From positions 62,001 through 126,000 of the forward strand of contig JANRJS010000033.1 in the NCBI GenBank assembly GCA_033763835.1: a stretch of 64,000 bases of DNA, in the 5' to 3' direction. The notes beneath the pieces were generated by a model, which was not told the origin of the DNA, did no database searches, and worked only from the letters and a program-made list of their open reading frames with translations. The first letter of the stretch is position 1, and each line of letters opens with the position of its first letter. Shown here piece after piece: positions 1 to 7,444 of the stretch. This stretch comes from JAPKYZ01 sp033763835. GTDB lineage: Bacteria; Acidobacteriota; Terriglobia; Bryobacterales; Bryobacteraceae. Position numbers and translations under genes: made by a program.

Positions 1-5
1 GGCCG

Positions 6-863
6 CTATTTCCGCGGTTTCGACATGATCCATAACGTTCCGAAATCCCGCAGGTTTGTGCGAGTACCCTTGTGTCCGGCCCACCAATCTTCGTGATTAA
101 AGTGGAACGGATTGTCGTTCACGCGATCCTTTTCGTCCAAATCGCCGAGCGCGATGTTTAAGCCTACGGCGCGGTCGCCCATTGCGGGCGAATAAAATTT
201 GCCCGGCTCCACTTCGAGACAGGGATCGAAGTTCACCACCCACTCGACGATGTAGCCTTGGCCTTCCGGCTTTCGTTTAGCGGCGCAATCCATCGCGCCC
301 TCGGCGATCCATTTGGCGTAGGTGTTCCAGGCGTTCTCGTCGCGGCGGGGCTCGCCTTCGAGAATGCCGCCCACACCGAGTCCGCCTTTGCGCGACTTCG
401 TGAGATTGCACACCATCTGCCAGCTTTGGCCGTTGCCCGCCGCGTTCTCGTTGCCCGACCATTTCTTGGTCGCGTTAATCAACAACTCCATCTCGTCGCC
501 GAACCAGGGGAACCCTTCGCGCGTCAATTCATGCGCCTTGGGATTGTTATCCGGCAACCAACGCGGCGTATCGATCCCGTACAGTACGTCGTCGGTGACG
601 TCGAACGCGAAGTAGAGACGTTTGCCGTCGTGTTTCACCCAACCTTTGAGCGCGAGGTCTTTCGGATCGGTGGTCTTCGAGAATTGCGGGGTCCAATCGA
701 GCACGCCGGTGAACGAAGTGGCGTCCGAGTATTCGCCCGGCGAGATCACACCGTCCATTTTCGGAGTCTTCCCCGGATAAGCGTGCATGGTGCGCGGAAA
801 CTCGCCCGCCACGCTGGACAGCGCCAACAGAATGCCCGCCGCCGCCATCGCGAGGGCGATCAT
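6..863 (-). CDS. Exported carbohydrate-binding family 9-like protein
   Basis: The 285-aa product starts with a signal peptide (hydrophobic residues 2-19). The rest looks like a family 9 carbohydrate-binding (DOMON-like) beta-sandwich. Family cues are the N-terminal stretch with KMDGVISPGEYSDA, where an I/V-DG pair precedes the first strand, and the central DEMELLINA, the usual 'D-x-x-E' strand. Such domains bind sugars in exported enzymes or stand alone as periplasmic or outer-membrane proteins; no catalytic domain is attached here. The start codon overlaps the cpoB stop by 4 nt, so it is probably translated as the last gene of the Tol-Pal operon. That position suggests an envelope role, but this is inference. 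The stop codon lies 6 nt from the window edge. Confidence 0.75.
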   Translation of the reverse strand: MIALAMAAAGILLALSSVAGEFPRTMHAYPGKTPKMDGVISPGEYSDATSFTGVLDWTPQFSKTTDPKDLALKGWVKHDGKRLYFAFDVTDDVLYGIDTPRWLPDNNPKAHELTREGFPWFGDEMELLINATKKWSGNENAAGNGQSWQMVCNLTKSRKGGLGVGGILEGEPRRDENAWNTYAKWIAEGAMDCAAKRKPEGQGYIVEWVVNFDPCLEVEPGKFYSPAMGDRAVGLNIALGDLDEKDRVNDNPFHFNHEDWWAGHKGTRTNLRDFGTLWIMSKPRK

Positions 864-1705
864 TTCTTTTTCCTGGCCGGTGTTGCGGGGGTCAAGCGCT
901 TCAGTTGGTCGCGAGCCTTGGCCGCTTGCTCGCTCGAAGGCGCGCGCCGGATCAAGGCCCGGAATTCCGCGCCCGCCGCGTCGCGCTTGTCGATCTTGAT
1001 CAGGGCGAGGCCCTTCATGTACATCGCGTCGAACGTCTTGTTGTTCTCCGGATACTTCTCGACCACCGCGTCGAACGCGGCAACGGCGTCTTCGAATTGC
1101 TCGCGATTGTAGGCGATCTCGCCCAGATAGAATTGCGCGTTAGGAGCGAGTTCCGTGGTTCCGTAAAACCGCAGAAACTCGTTGTAACGTTGCGCGGCAA
1201 GATCGAATTGACCCGCCGCTTTCGCCCGCATGGCCTCCTGATAGACCGCATCGGACGTCATACCCGGCGGCGGCGAGTTGGGGTCGAGCGATGGCGCGGC
1301 GGGCGGCGCTTGCAGCACTTTGATCGCGTTCGACAGATCGGTCATCTGCGCTTGCATCTTGCGCATCTGCGCCGAAATCTCCGCGACGGTGGTGCGCACC
1401 CCGCCGAACTCCGACGACATCTCGTCGACTTTCGAGCCAAGCGTGGCCACCGGCGCGTTCAACGCCTTTTGCTGCGCGGCCATCGCTTGATCCAGCTTCG
1501 CGAGCGAACCCGTAATGCCCACCTGATTGTTGATCGCCTGGGCGAGCAGCTTCTCGATCGCCGCGAACCGGTCGTTTTGCGTTTTCTCGATCGTCTTGAG
1601 CTGGTCTTGCAGCAGACCGATGTCGCGCTGCATTTCAAGCATCTGATCGCGTTTCTGCGCCGCTAAGGGCGCCGCGAGCAAGACCAGCCAAGCCGTTCGC
1701 TTCAT
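860..1705 (-). CDS. cpoB: CpoB/YbgF, Tol-Pal-associated periplasmic coordinator
   Basis: The 281-aa protein has an N-terminal signal peptide (residues 1-16, ending APLAAQ). A long coiled coil follows (about 20-135, rich in Q, L, K and E), then a proline-rich linker, then a C-terminal TPR domain from about residue 150. The TPR region has the YbgF pattern: YQEAMRAKAAGQFDLAAQRY, then FYLGEIAYNREQFEDAVAAF, then YMKGLALIKID. CpoB links Tol-Pal to peptidoglycan synthesis during division. It lies 4 nt after pal, where cpoB is normally found. Its 3' end overlaps the carbohydrate-binding gene by 4 nt. Confidence 0.93.
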   Translation of the reverse strand: MKRTAWLVLLAAPLAAQKRDQMLEMQRDIGLLQDQLKTIEKTQNDRFAAIEKLLAQAINNQVGITGSLAKLDQAMAAQQKALNAPVATLGSKVDEMSSEFGGVRTTVAEISAQMRKMQAQMTDLSNAIKVLQAPPAAPSLDPNSPPPGMTSDAVYQEAMRAKAAGQFDLAAQRYNEFLRFYGTTELAPNAQFYLGEIAYNREQFEDAVAAFDAVVEKYPENNKTFDAMYMKGLALIKIDKRDAAGAEFRALIRRAPSSEQAAKARDQLKRLTPATPARKKK

Positions 1706-1709
1706 CCTT

Positions 1710-2489
1710 CTATTGTCCCGCCGAGAAGTGCGCGCGGCGGTTGCGCTGGTAGCAACCTTCGTTTGCGTCGGTGCATACCGGACGTTCCTTACCGAAGCTC
1801 ACGGTCTTGAGCTTGTCTTCGGCGACGCCCAACTGCGTCAGGAACTCCTTCGAGGCCGTGGCGCGACGGTCGCCTAGCCCGAGGTTGTACTCCGCCGAGC
1901 CTCGCTCGTCGCAATGACCTTCGACGTTGACCACGGCGTCGGGATAGTCGCGGAAGATTTGCTTTAACGCTTCCGAATTACGCGTGAGAACGTTGCGCGC
2001 GTCCTCGCGAACCTCGCTCTTGTCGTAATCGAAGAGCGCGTCCTGCAACTGCGACGACAGCACTTCGCTCAACGTGAGCTTCGGCTTCGGCGGATCCTTT
2101 ACGGGCGCGGGTGGCGGGGGGGCGACGTTCAAGGACGCGGTAGCCGTTTCGGCTCCGCCCGGTCCGGTGGCGCTCAAGGTGTAAGTGGTCGAGGAAGTGG
2201 GGCACACGCGCTGCGTACCATTCGCGGCGACATTGCCGACGCCGGGATTGATGGCGACCTGCGTCGCGTTTGCGACGTCCCAGCGCAGTGTCGCGCACTG
2301 GCCGCGCTCGATGGTCGAAGGCTCCGCGGAGAAGGTAATCGCGGGCTTCGGCGGCGGGGGCGCGGTTTGCGTTACCGGCTTCGTGTCGGCGGGTTTGGGA
2401 ATCGCAGGGGCGGGCACTTTCTTTTTGCAGCCCGCAACGGCGAACAGCGCGAGGGTTAAGGTCAGGGCGGTGGCGTATCGCTTGGTCAT
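1710..2489 (-). CDS. pal: Peptidoglycan-associated lipoprotein Pal
   Basis: The 259-aa product has a lipoprotein leader ending in the lipobox AVAGC (Cys at about residue 20). A proline-rich linker follows, then an extra Ig-like module (about 50-115, from ITFSAEPSTIERGQ to TTYTLSATGPGG), then a C-terminal OmpA domain (about 145-259). The OmpA domain carries the peptidoglycan-binding signature VEGHCDERGSAEYN followed by LGDRRA. Pal anchors the outer membrane to the wall and binds TolB. At 259 aa it is longer than the usual 150-190 aa because of the inserted Ig-like module. Gene order tolB-pal-cpoB is canonical. An AAGAGAA run just before the ATG serves as ribosome-binding site. Confidence 0.95.
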   Translation of the reverse strand: MTKRYATALTLTLALFAVAGCKKKVPAPAIPKPADTKPVTQTAPPPPKPAITFSAEPSTIERGQCATLRWDVANATQVAINPGVGNVAANGTQRVCPTSSTTYTLSATGPGGAETATASLNVAPPPPAPVKDPPKPKLTLSEVLSSQLQDALFDYDKSEVREDARNVLTRNSEALKQIFRDYPDAVVNVEGHCDERGSAEYNLGLGDRRATASKEFLTQLGVAEDKLKTVSFGKERPVCTDANEGCYQRNRRAHFSAGQ

Positions 2490-2523
2490 TTCTCTTTTCA
2501 GTTTCCTATGTCGATGGGGTTGT

Positions 2524-3858
2524 CTACTTGGTCCAGACCGGCATCGTGTTGCGGCCCAATCCCGTAAGCTTCTTGATCTGAGTTCCGTCGGCCAGCATAC
2601 TGTAAATCTGCGCGGACCCGCCTCTTGTCGAACTAAACACGATGTGCCGTCCGTCGGGCGCCCAAGTCGGATTTTCGTTGCGGCCCGCGCCGTGCGTCAA
2701 CTGAAGGTACTCGCGCTTGGCGACGTCCATTGTGAAGATGTTGTAGTTGCCCGGTTCGAATCCCCGCGTCCAGCAAAACGCGATCAGTTGCCCGCCGGGA
2801 TGCCAACTGGGATTTACCGCGTCGCCTTCGCCGCTGGTGAGGCGCTCGATATCGGCTCCGTCGATGGTCATACGATAAATCTGTGGCGTGCCGCCCCGGC
2901 CCGAGGTCATCACGATTTCGGTGCCCGTTTGGGGGTTTACTTTAGGTTCCGTTTCGACCGCACGCACGCGGGTTAGCGGGCGCAGGCCGGAGCCGTCGAT
3001 TCCGGCGATGAAGATGTTGGCGAATCCGCCACCCGAGCTCGAGGAAAACACAATGTTCTTGCTGTCGGGCGTGAAATCGGGCGACGCGTTGACGCTCGCC
3101 TGCGGATTGACGAACGGCAACCGCCGTCCGGTTTCGAGCGACCACAAGAGAATCGCCGGATTCCGCTGCGAAAGCTGCGTGAAGGCGAGCCGCGTATTGT
3201 CTTTCGAAATCGCGGGCATGAACGAGATCGTCTGCCCGCCAAAGCGCGTGACAGGCTGCTGATTCTGCCCGTCGTAATCCATCGACCAGATTTCCTTAGT
3301 GCCGCTACGATCGCTGACGAAGTAGATTTTCGACCCCGCGAGAGACTTCGAGCCGAAACGCGCCAGAATGTCGGCGGCGAACTCCTGCGCCACTTTGCGC
3401 GCGCCCTCGGCGTTCAAATCGCCAAAATACAGTTTGCCAACGACCTGAGCGTTCGCGGCGTCCGGTTGGCGCACGTCGAACAGATAACCGAACAGCACCA
3501 ATCGCCCGTCCTGCACGGCGCTATAGCCGAAAGCGAGATAGTGCGCGCTCACGGGCGGCTTCGCCCAATCGCCGATCGCAATGCCTCGCGAGCCGAAGTC
3601 CCGCGGCTGCTGCGGCACGCTGAGCGGATACATGCTCTTGGGCGCGATCTTCAGCGCTCCCGATCCTTCGATCTCGTCGAACAGGGTGCGGTTAAAGACC
3701 GACATGTGTGTCTGCGCTTCGCCCGATCCGCGCATGTCGGCGATCGCTATGACTGGAATCTCGCCGCCGCGAATGCCGGTGCGGATGTCGGGCTGTTGCG
3801 CCGCCATCATGAAGAGCGCCGCCGCCAGGGCCGCGAACAAAATAAAAAGGACTCTCAT
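2524..3858 (-). CDS. tolB: Tol-Pal system protein TolB
   Basis: The 444-aa periplasmic beta-propeller has a signal sequence (residues 1-20, hydrophobic, ending MMAAQQ). The N-terminal TolB domain follows (about 22-170), then five or six WD40-like PD40 blades such as KIYFVSDRSGTKEIWSMD and GRHIVFSSTRGGSAQIYSM. TolB binds Pal and other outer-membrane partners. Its ATG overlaps the tolA stop in an ATGA junction, indicating translational coupling. Length matches the family (about 430 aa). Confidence 0.96.
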   Translation of the reverse strand: MRVLFILFAALAAALFMMAAQQPDIRTGIRGGEIPVIAIADMRGSGEAQTHMSVFNRTLFDEIEGSGALKIAPKSMYPLSVPQQPRDFGSRGIAIGDWAKPPVSAHYLAFGYSAVQDGRLVLFGYLFDVRQPDAANAQVVGKLYFGDLNAEGARKVAQEFAADILARFGSKSLAGSKIYFVSDRSGTKEIWSMDYDGQNQQPVTRFGGQTISFMPAISKDNTRLAFTQLSQRNPAILLWSLETGRRLPFVNPQASVNASPDFTPDSKNIVFSSSSGGGFANIFIAGIDGSGLRPLTRVRAVETEPKVNPQTGTEIVMTSGRGGTPQIYRMTIDGADIERLTSGEGDAVNPSWHPGGQLIAFCWTRGFEPGNYNIFTMDVAKREYLQLTHGAGRNENPTWAPDGRHIVFSSTRGGSAQIYSMLADGTQIKKLTGLGRNTMPVWTK

Positions 3859-4613
3859 CGTTTTAACTCGAACCAGAACTCGATTTGCGCGGAATCGCGG
3901 TCGAACTGCGCGGGCAAAGGCGGAAACGGAGCCGAATCGTATACCGCGCGCTGCGCCGAAGCGTCGAGCGCGTAGTTGCCGCTCGATTGCGCAAGGCGAA
4001 CGCCGCTAATCGAACCGTTACGCGCGATGGTAAACATTACGATCGCGAGCGGCGCGTTGCGTATTCGGGCGTCGATCGATTCCGTATGCCAGTTGCGCCC
4101 GATCTTCTCCCGCAGTAGCGCCTCGTAATAGCCAAAACGCGCGCCGAACGGACTGGACGATCCCGTGCCGACGCCGCCCGAGCCGGGCACGCCGAACATC
4201 GGCGAAACGGCGCGCTGCCCGGCGCTCGAATACACCTGGTTGTCTCGCGTGGGCGGATGGTAGCGTTGGTCGGTTGCTGCCACGTCGGTTTGGCGGCGCT
4301 TTTCGCGCTTGAGTTTCAAGGCCACCGCGTCGGGATCGTCGGCCACTCGCTTCTCGGCGGGACGCTCCGCTTTGGGCGGCGCGGGCGTTTGCGATTCGGT
4401 GTCGTTGGCGACGGGATTCACCGGCCCCGGGCGCGCGGGAAGCGGAATGCGCGACACCGCCTGCACGGTAACCGAGCCGCCGCCGGTAGCCGAAGGATCG
4501 CCCCAACGCTCGCGCCCGCGATTCTGCCACCACGCCCACAAGAGGAACGTCGCGGCGAGCGCGCCGTGTAAACCGAGCGAAGATGCGAGCGGCCGGGATA
4601 GACCTTCGCTCAC
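3855..4613 (-). CDS. tolA: TolA/TonB-like energy transducer of the Tol system
   Basis: Start chosen at the GTG at 4613, which overlaps the tolR stop as GTGA; the frame is open further upstream but that part lies inside tolR. The 252-aa product has a short cytoplasmic tail, one membrane helix (LHGALAATFLLWAWW), a charged and proline-rich periplasmic stretch, and a C-terminal TolA/TonB domain (about 165-252) with YEALLREKIGRNWH and AIVMFTIARNGSISG. TolA transmits proton-motive force from TolQR to Pal/TolB. The middle helical domain is much shorter than in E. coli TolA (421 aa), so a TonB-family name would also be acceptable. Context between tolR and tolB makes the Tol role nearly certain. Confidence 0.9.
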   Translation of the reverse strand: MSEGLSRPLASSLGLHGALAATFLLWAWWQNRGRERWGDPSATGGGSVTVQAVSRIPLPARPGPVNPVANDTESQTPAPPKAERPAEKRVADDPDAVALKLKREKRRQTDVAATDQRYHPPTRDNQVYSSAGQRAVSPMFGVPGSGGVGTGSSSPFGARFGYYEALLREKIGRNWHTESIDARIRNAPLAIVMFTIARNGSISGVRLAQSSGNYALDASAQRAVYDSAPFPPLPAQFDRDSAQIEFWFELKR

Positions 4614-5047
4614 CGCCGCCTCCTTGTATCCTCCTGGGCCGTCGTCACCACGCGTACCTCGATTTTCGCGCGGCCGAGTGCGTCGATCACCTGCACCGCC
4701 GTATCCCAAGTCGCGGCCTTGTCGGCGCGCAAGTACGCCGCGTTACCGCGCTTTCCGTAGCGTTGCCGCAGAACGTCCGGCAACTCCGCGAGACGCACCG
4801 GCTGGTCGGCCAGGTACAGATCGCCGTTGCGCGTCACGCTGATCACGGGAAGATCTTCGGCGCTCGCCCGATCCTGCTTGACCTTCGGGACCTCGATCTC
4901 AAGGCCGAATTCCATCGCCTGAGCCGTGATCATGAAAATGATGAGCAAGACCAGAACGACGTCGACCAGCGGGATGACGTTCATCTCCGAAAGCGACGCC
5001 GGGCCGTAACGCCGCGATCGTCCGGAGATCGTTCCCTCAATCTTCAA
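4610..5047 (-). CDS. tolR: Biopolymer transport protein TolR/ExbD
   Basis: The 145-aa inner-membrane protein has the ExbD/TolR layout: a short cytoplasmic N-terminus, a single helix (about 23-42, MNVIPLVDVVLVLLIIFMIT) containing the conserved membrane Asp29 used in proton flow, and a periplasmic domain ending in an Arg-rich tail. It pairs with TolQ to form the Tol motor. It overlaps tolQ by 11 nt and tolA by 4 nt, so the three genes are translated as a unit. Confidence 0.95.
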   Translation of the reverse strand: MKIEGTISGRSRRYGPASLSEMNVIPLVDVVLVLLIIFMITAQAMEFGLEIEVPKVKQDRASAEDLPVISVTRNGDLYLADQPVRLAELPDVLRQRYGKRGNAAYLRADKAATWDTAVQVIDALGRAKIEVRVVTTAQEDTRRRR

Positions 5048-5684
5048 AAGACCGCTCCGCGAAGTTCATGAACTCGAGCGTGAAGTCTTCCATGCGCGCG
5101 CCCATTTCGCGCACCTGCTGCGAAAACCAGTTGTAGAAGATCGCCGCCGGAACCGCCGCCGCCAATCCGAGCGCCGTCGCGACCAGCGCCTCCGCGATGC
5201 CCGGCCCTACCGTGCGCAGGCTCGCCGATCCGGCCGAAGACAGCGCCTGAAAGGCGTCGATGATGCCCCACACGGTGCCGAACAACCCGATGAACGGCGT
5301 CACGGTGGCCGTGGTCGCCAGCCAATTCAGATTCGATTCGAGCTCGCCCACCTGCTCGCCGATCGCGATTTGCAGATTGCGCTCGATCGACAACTTGTTG
5401 AAAATCGTTTGGCGCGCCCGCACTTGGCGGTCCACTTCCGCGTAGCCGTAATCGAAAACGGTAGCGAGCGGCGCGGGCCGAAATTGTTCGGTCGCCAACG
5501 CCACCTGCTGCAGGCCCGGGGCTTTCCGGAACGCCCGTAAGAAAGCCAGATTCGCGGCGCGCAACTTCCGGAACTTGCCCCATTTCGAAAACACGACGGT
5601 CCAGGAGAAAATCGACGCGGCGGCCAAAAGCAGGAAAACCGCCAATGTCAGCGGCTTGGTGGGATCGATGAGCTGCCAGATCAC
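5037..5684 (-). CDS. tolQ: Proton channel TolQ (MotA/TolQ/ExbB family)
   Basis: The 215-aa inner-membrane protein begins with a GTG preceded by AAGG at a good spacing. It has the three helices of the MotA/TolQ/ExbB family: an N-terminal one (LAVFLLLAAASIFSWTVVFS) and two later ones around NWLATTATVTPFIGLFGTVWG and ALVATALGLAAAVPAAIFYNWF. The GTVWG and A-x-A-L-G-L motifs are typical. It is the first gene of the operon, reading away from recN, so the operon promoter must lie in the 100 bp between them. Confidence 0.95.
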   Translation of the reverse strand: MIWQLIDPTKPLTLAVFLLLAAASIFSWTVVFSKWGKFRKLRAANLAFLRAFRKAPGLQQVALATEQFRPAPLATVFDYGYAEVDRQVRARQTIFNKLSIERNLQIAIGEQVGELESNLNWLATTATVTPFIGLFGTVWGIIDAFQALSSAGSASLRTVGPGIAEALVATALGLAAAVPAAIFYNWFSQQVREMGARMEDFTLEFMNFAERSFED

Positions 5685-5742
5685 TACGCCTTAATTGTAG
5701 CGGGCGAATGCGAAAACGCGCCGGGCTCCCAAACATTTTTGG

Positions 5743-5764
5743 GGCGTCCTGTTTTTACGACGCC
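5743..5764. promoter_or_regulatory. Inverted repeat between tolQ and recN (possible operator)
   Basis: The divergent 100-bp gap (5685-5784) holds two inverted repeats. One has perfect 6-bp arms GGCGTC and GACGCC separated by 10 bp (5743-5764). The other is CCCAAA-CATT-TTTGGG (5728-5743). A TACACT hexamer at 5771-5776 could be the recN -10 element, placing the larger repeat where a repressor would act. The protein that might bind it is unknown; recN is commonly LexA-controlled in other bacteria. Confidence 0.35.
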
Positions 5765-5784
5765 GCGCGTTACACTCGCGGTTG

Positions 5785-7398
5785 ATGCTCGTCGAACTCG
5801 TCGTCGAGAATTACGCCGTGGTGGAGCGCGTGCGCGTCCGCTTCCATCCGGGCTTCAATCTCCTGACCGGCGAAACGGGCTCCGGCAAATCGATCGTCGT
5901 CGATGCGTTGGGGTTGATCTTCGGCGGACGGGCGTCGTCCGAGATGGTGCGCAGCGGCGCGGAATCGGCGCGCATCTCGGCGGTTTTCGAAGACGCCCAG
6001 GGCGAAGAACTGATCTTGGAGCGCGAGGTATTCTCGAACGGAAAATCGCGCGCCTACCGCAATGGAAGACCGGTGACGGTCGCCGAGTTACGGGAACTCG
6101 CTCCTTCGTTGGGCGACATTCACGGACAACACGATCAGCAGCGCTTGTTCGACCCGGCGGCACAACGCGAAATTCTCGACGCTTTTGGACAAATCGATCT
6201 AACGGAGACTGCGCGCCGGTACCGGGAATGGCGAGCGGTTGGCGAAGAATTGGCGCAAATCGAGAAAGAAGAGCGGGAGCGATTGCGGCTCGCCGACCTG
6301 TGGGCGTTCCAAAAGCGGGAGATTGAGGGCGCGGGGCTGAAGCCGAACGAGGACGTAGATCTCGATCAAGAGAAACGGCGCCTGGCCAACGTCACCAAAC
6401 TGCAAGCGGCGGCGGCGGAGGCGTATGCGGCGATTGACGAGGGCGACGATCCGGCGAGCGCTAAGTTACGGATCGCGTTGAAGCGCCTGGAAGAATTGGC
6501 GAAGCTCGACGCCACGCTCGCGCCGACGCTCGATTCGCTGCGAGCGGCGGAGTCTCTGGTTCGCGAATCGGCGCGCGATCTGGCGGACTATCTCGACCGT
6601 CTTGAAGCCGACCCGCGCCGCCTGGACGAAGTGGAATCGCGTCTTGCGGCCATCGACAAGCTGAAGCGTAAGTACGGCGCAACGCTCGATGAAGTGATCG
6701 CGTACGGGCAGTCGGTGGCGGCAAGCTTGGCGAAAGCGGAATCGACCGCGGATCGCGCGAAAGCGTTGACGGAGGCGCAGTCGCGCGCGGCGCTCGATTA
6801 CACGCGGGTAGCGGGCGAAGTAACGGCGAAACGGCGCGAAGCGGCCCGCTCGCTCGAAAAGCGGCTGGCGGCGGAGCTGAAGGCTGTAGCGTTGGGCGGC
6901 ACACGATTGTCGATCTCGATCGAGCCGGGCGAGTGGTCCGCCACTGGCGCGGATTGCGTCGAGTTCCTCATTTCGGCGAACGCGGGCGAGCAACCGCGCG
7001 CGCTCGAGAAAGTGGTTTCGGGCGGCGAGCTTTCGCGGTTGGCACTAGCGCTGCAATGCCTGGCGACCTCGTCCGCGCCGGCCGGCGGTGGGAGAACGCT
7101 CGTGTTCGACGAAGTGGACGCGGGCATCGGCGGTGCGGTGGCGGAAGCGGTGGGACGCCGCCTGAAAGACGCCTCCTTCCGCGATCAGGTACTCTGCGTC
7201 ACGCATCTCGCGCAAGTGGCCGCTTTCGGAGACCATCACTATGTCGTCGAAAAGCGCGAGGCGAAGGGCCGCACCTACGCGACGGTGGAAGAGCTGACGC
7301 GCGAACAACGCATCCGCGAGTTAGGCCGAATGCTGGCGGGCGAGCGGGTAACGCCCGAGGCGCTGAAGCACGCGGAGAAGATGCTCGCCGTGTCCTAG
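5785..7398 (+). CDS. recN: DNA repair protein RecN
   Basis: The 537-aa SMC-like ATPase starts at the ATG at 5785 (a TTG sits one codon earlier). It has an N-terminal ATP-binding half with Walker A GETGSGKS (residues 29-36), long coiled-coil arms (about 150-370, Ala/Glu/Arg-rich), then the signature motif VVSGGELSRLALALQ and Walker B with LVFDEVDAGIGG near the C-terminus, followed by VLCVTHLAQVAAFGDHH. RecN acts in double-strand break repair and recombination. Length and domain order match the family. It reads away from the Tol operon; regulation may involve the inverted repeat upstream. Confidence 0.96.
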   Translation: MLVELVVENYAVVERVRVRFHPGFNLLTGETGSGKSIVVDALGLIFGGRASSEMVRSGAESARISAVFEDAQGEELILEREVFSNGKSRAYRNGRPVTVAELRELAPSLGDIHGQHDQQRLFDPAAQREILDAFGQIDLTETARRYREWRAVGEELAQIEKEERERLRLADLWAFQKREIEGAGLKPNEDVDLDQEKRRLANVTKLQAAAAEAYAAIDEGDDPASAKLRIALKRLEELAKLDATLAPTLDSLRAAESLVRESARDLADYLDRLEADPRRLDEVESRLAAIDKLKRKYGATLDEVIAYGQSVAASLAKAESTADRAKALTEAQSRAALDYTRVAGEVTAKRREAARSLEKRLAAELKAVALGGTRLSISIEPGEWSATGADCVEFLISANAGEQPRALEKVVSGGELSRLALALQCLATSSAPAGGGRTLVFDEVDAGIGGAVAEAVGRRLKDASFRDQVLCVTHLAQVAAFGDHHYVVEKREAKGRTYATVEELTREQRIRELGRMLAGERVTPEALKHAEKMLAVS

Positions 7399-7406
7399 CA
7401 ACGCTC

Positions 7407-7433
7407 TCAAGATTCTCCGCGGCACGCCGATAC
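7407..7433 (+). promoter_or_regulatory. Sigma-28 (FliA)-type promoter of fliD
   Basis: The sequence TCAAGATT (7407-7414), an 11-bp spacer, then GCCGATAC (7426-7433) matches the flagellar sigma consensus TAAAGTTT-N11-GCCGATAA at 6 of 8 and 7 of 8 positions. It ends 11 bp before the fliD ATG, so the transcript would have only a very short leader. A fliA gene is present in this window at 54288. Confidence 0.7.
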
Positions 7434-7444
7434 ATACGGTAGCC

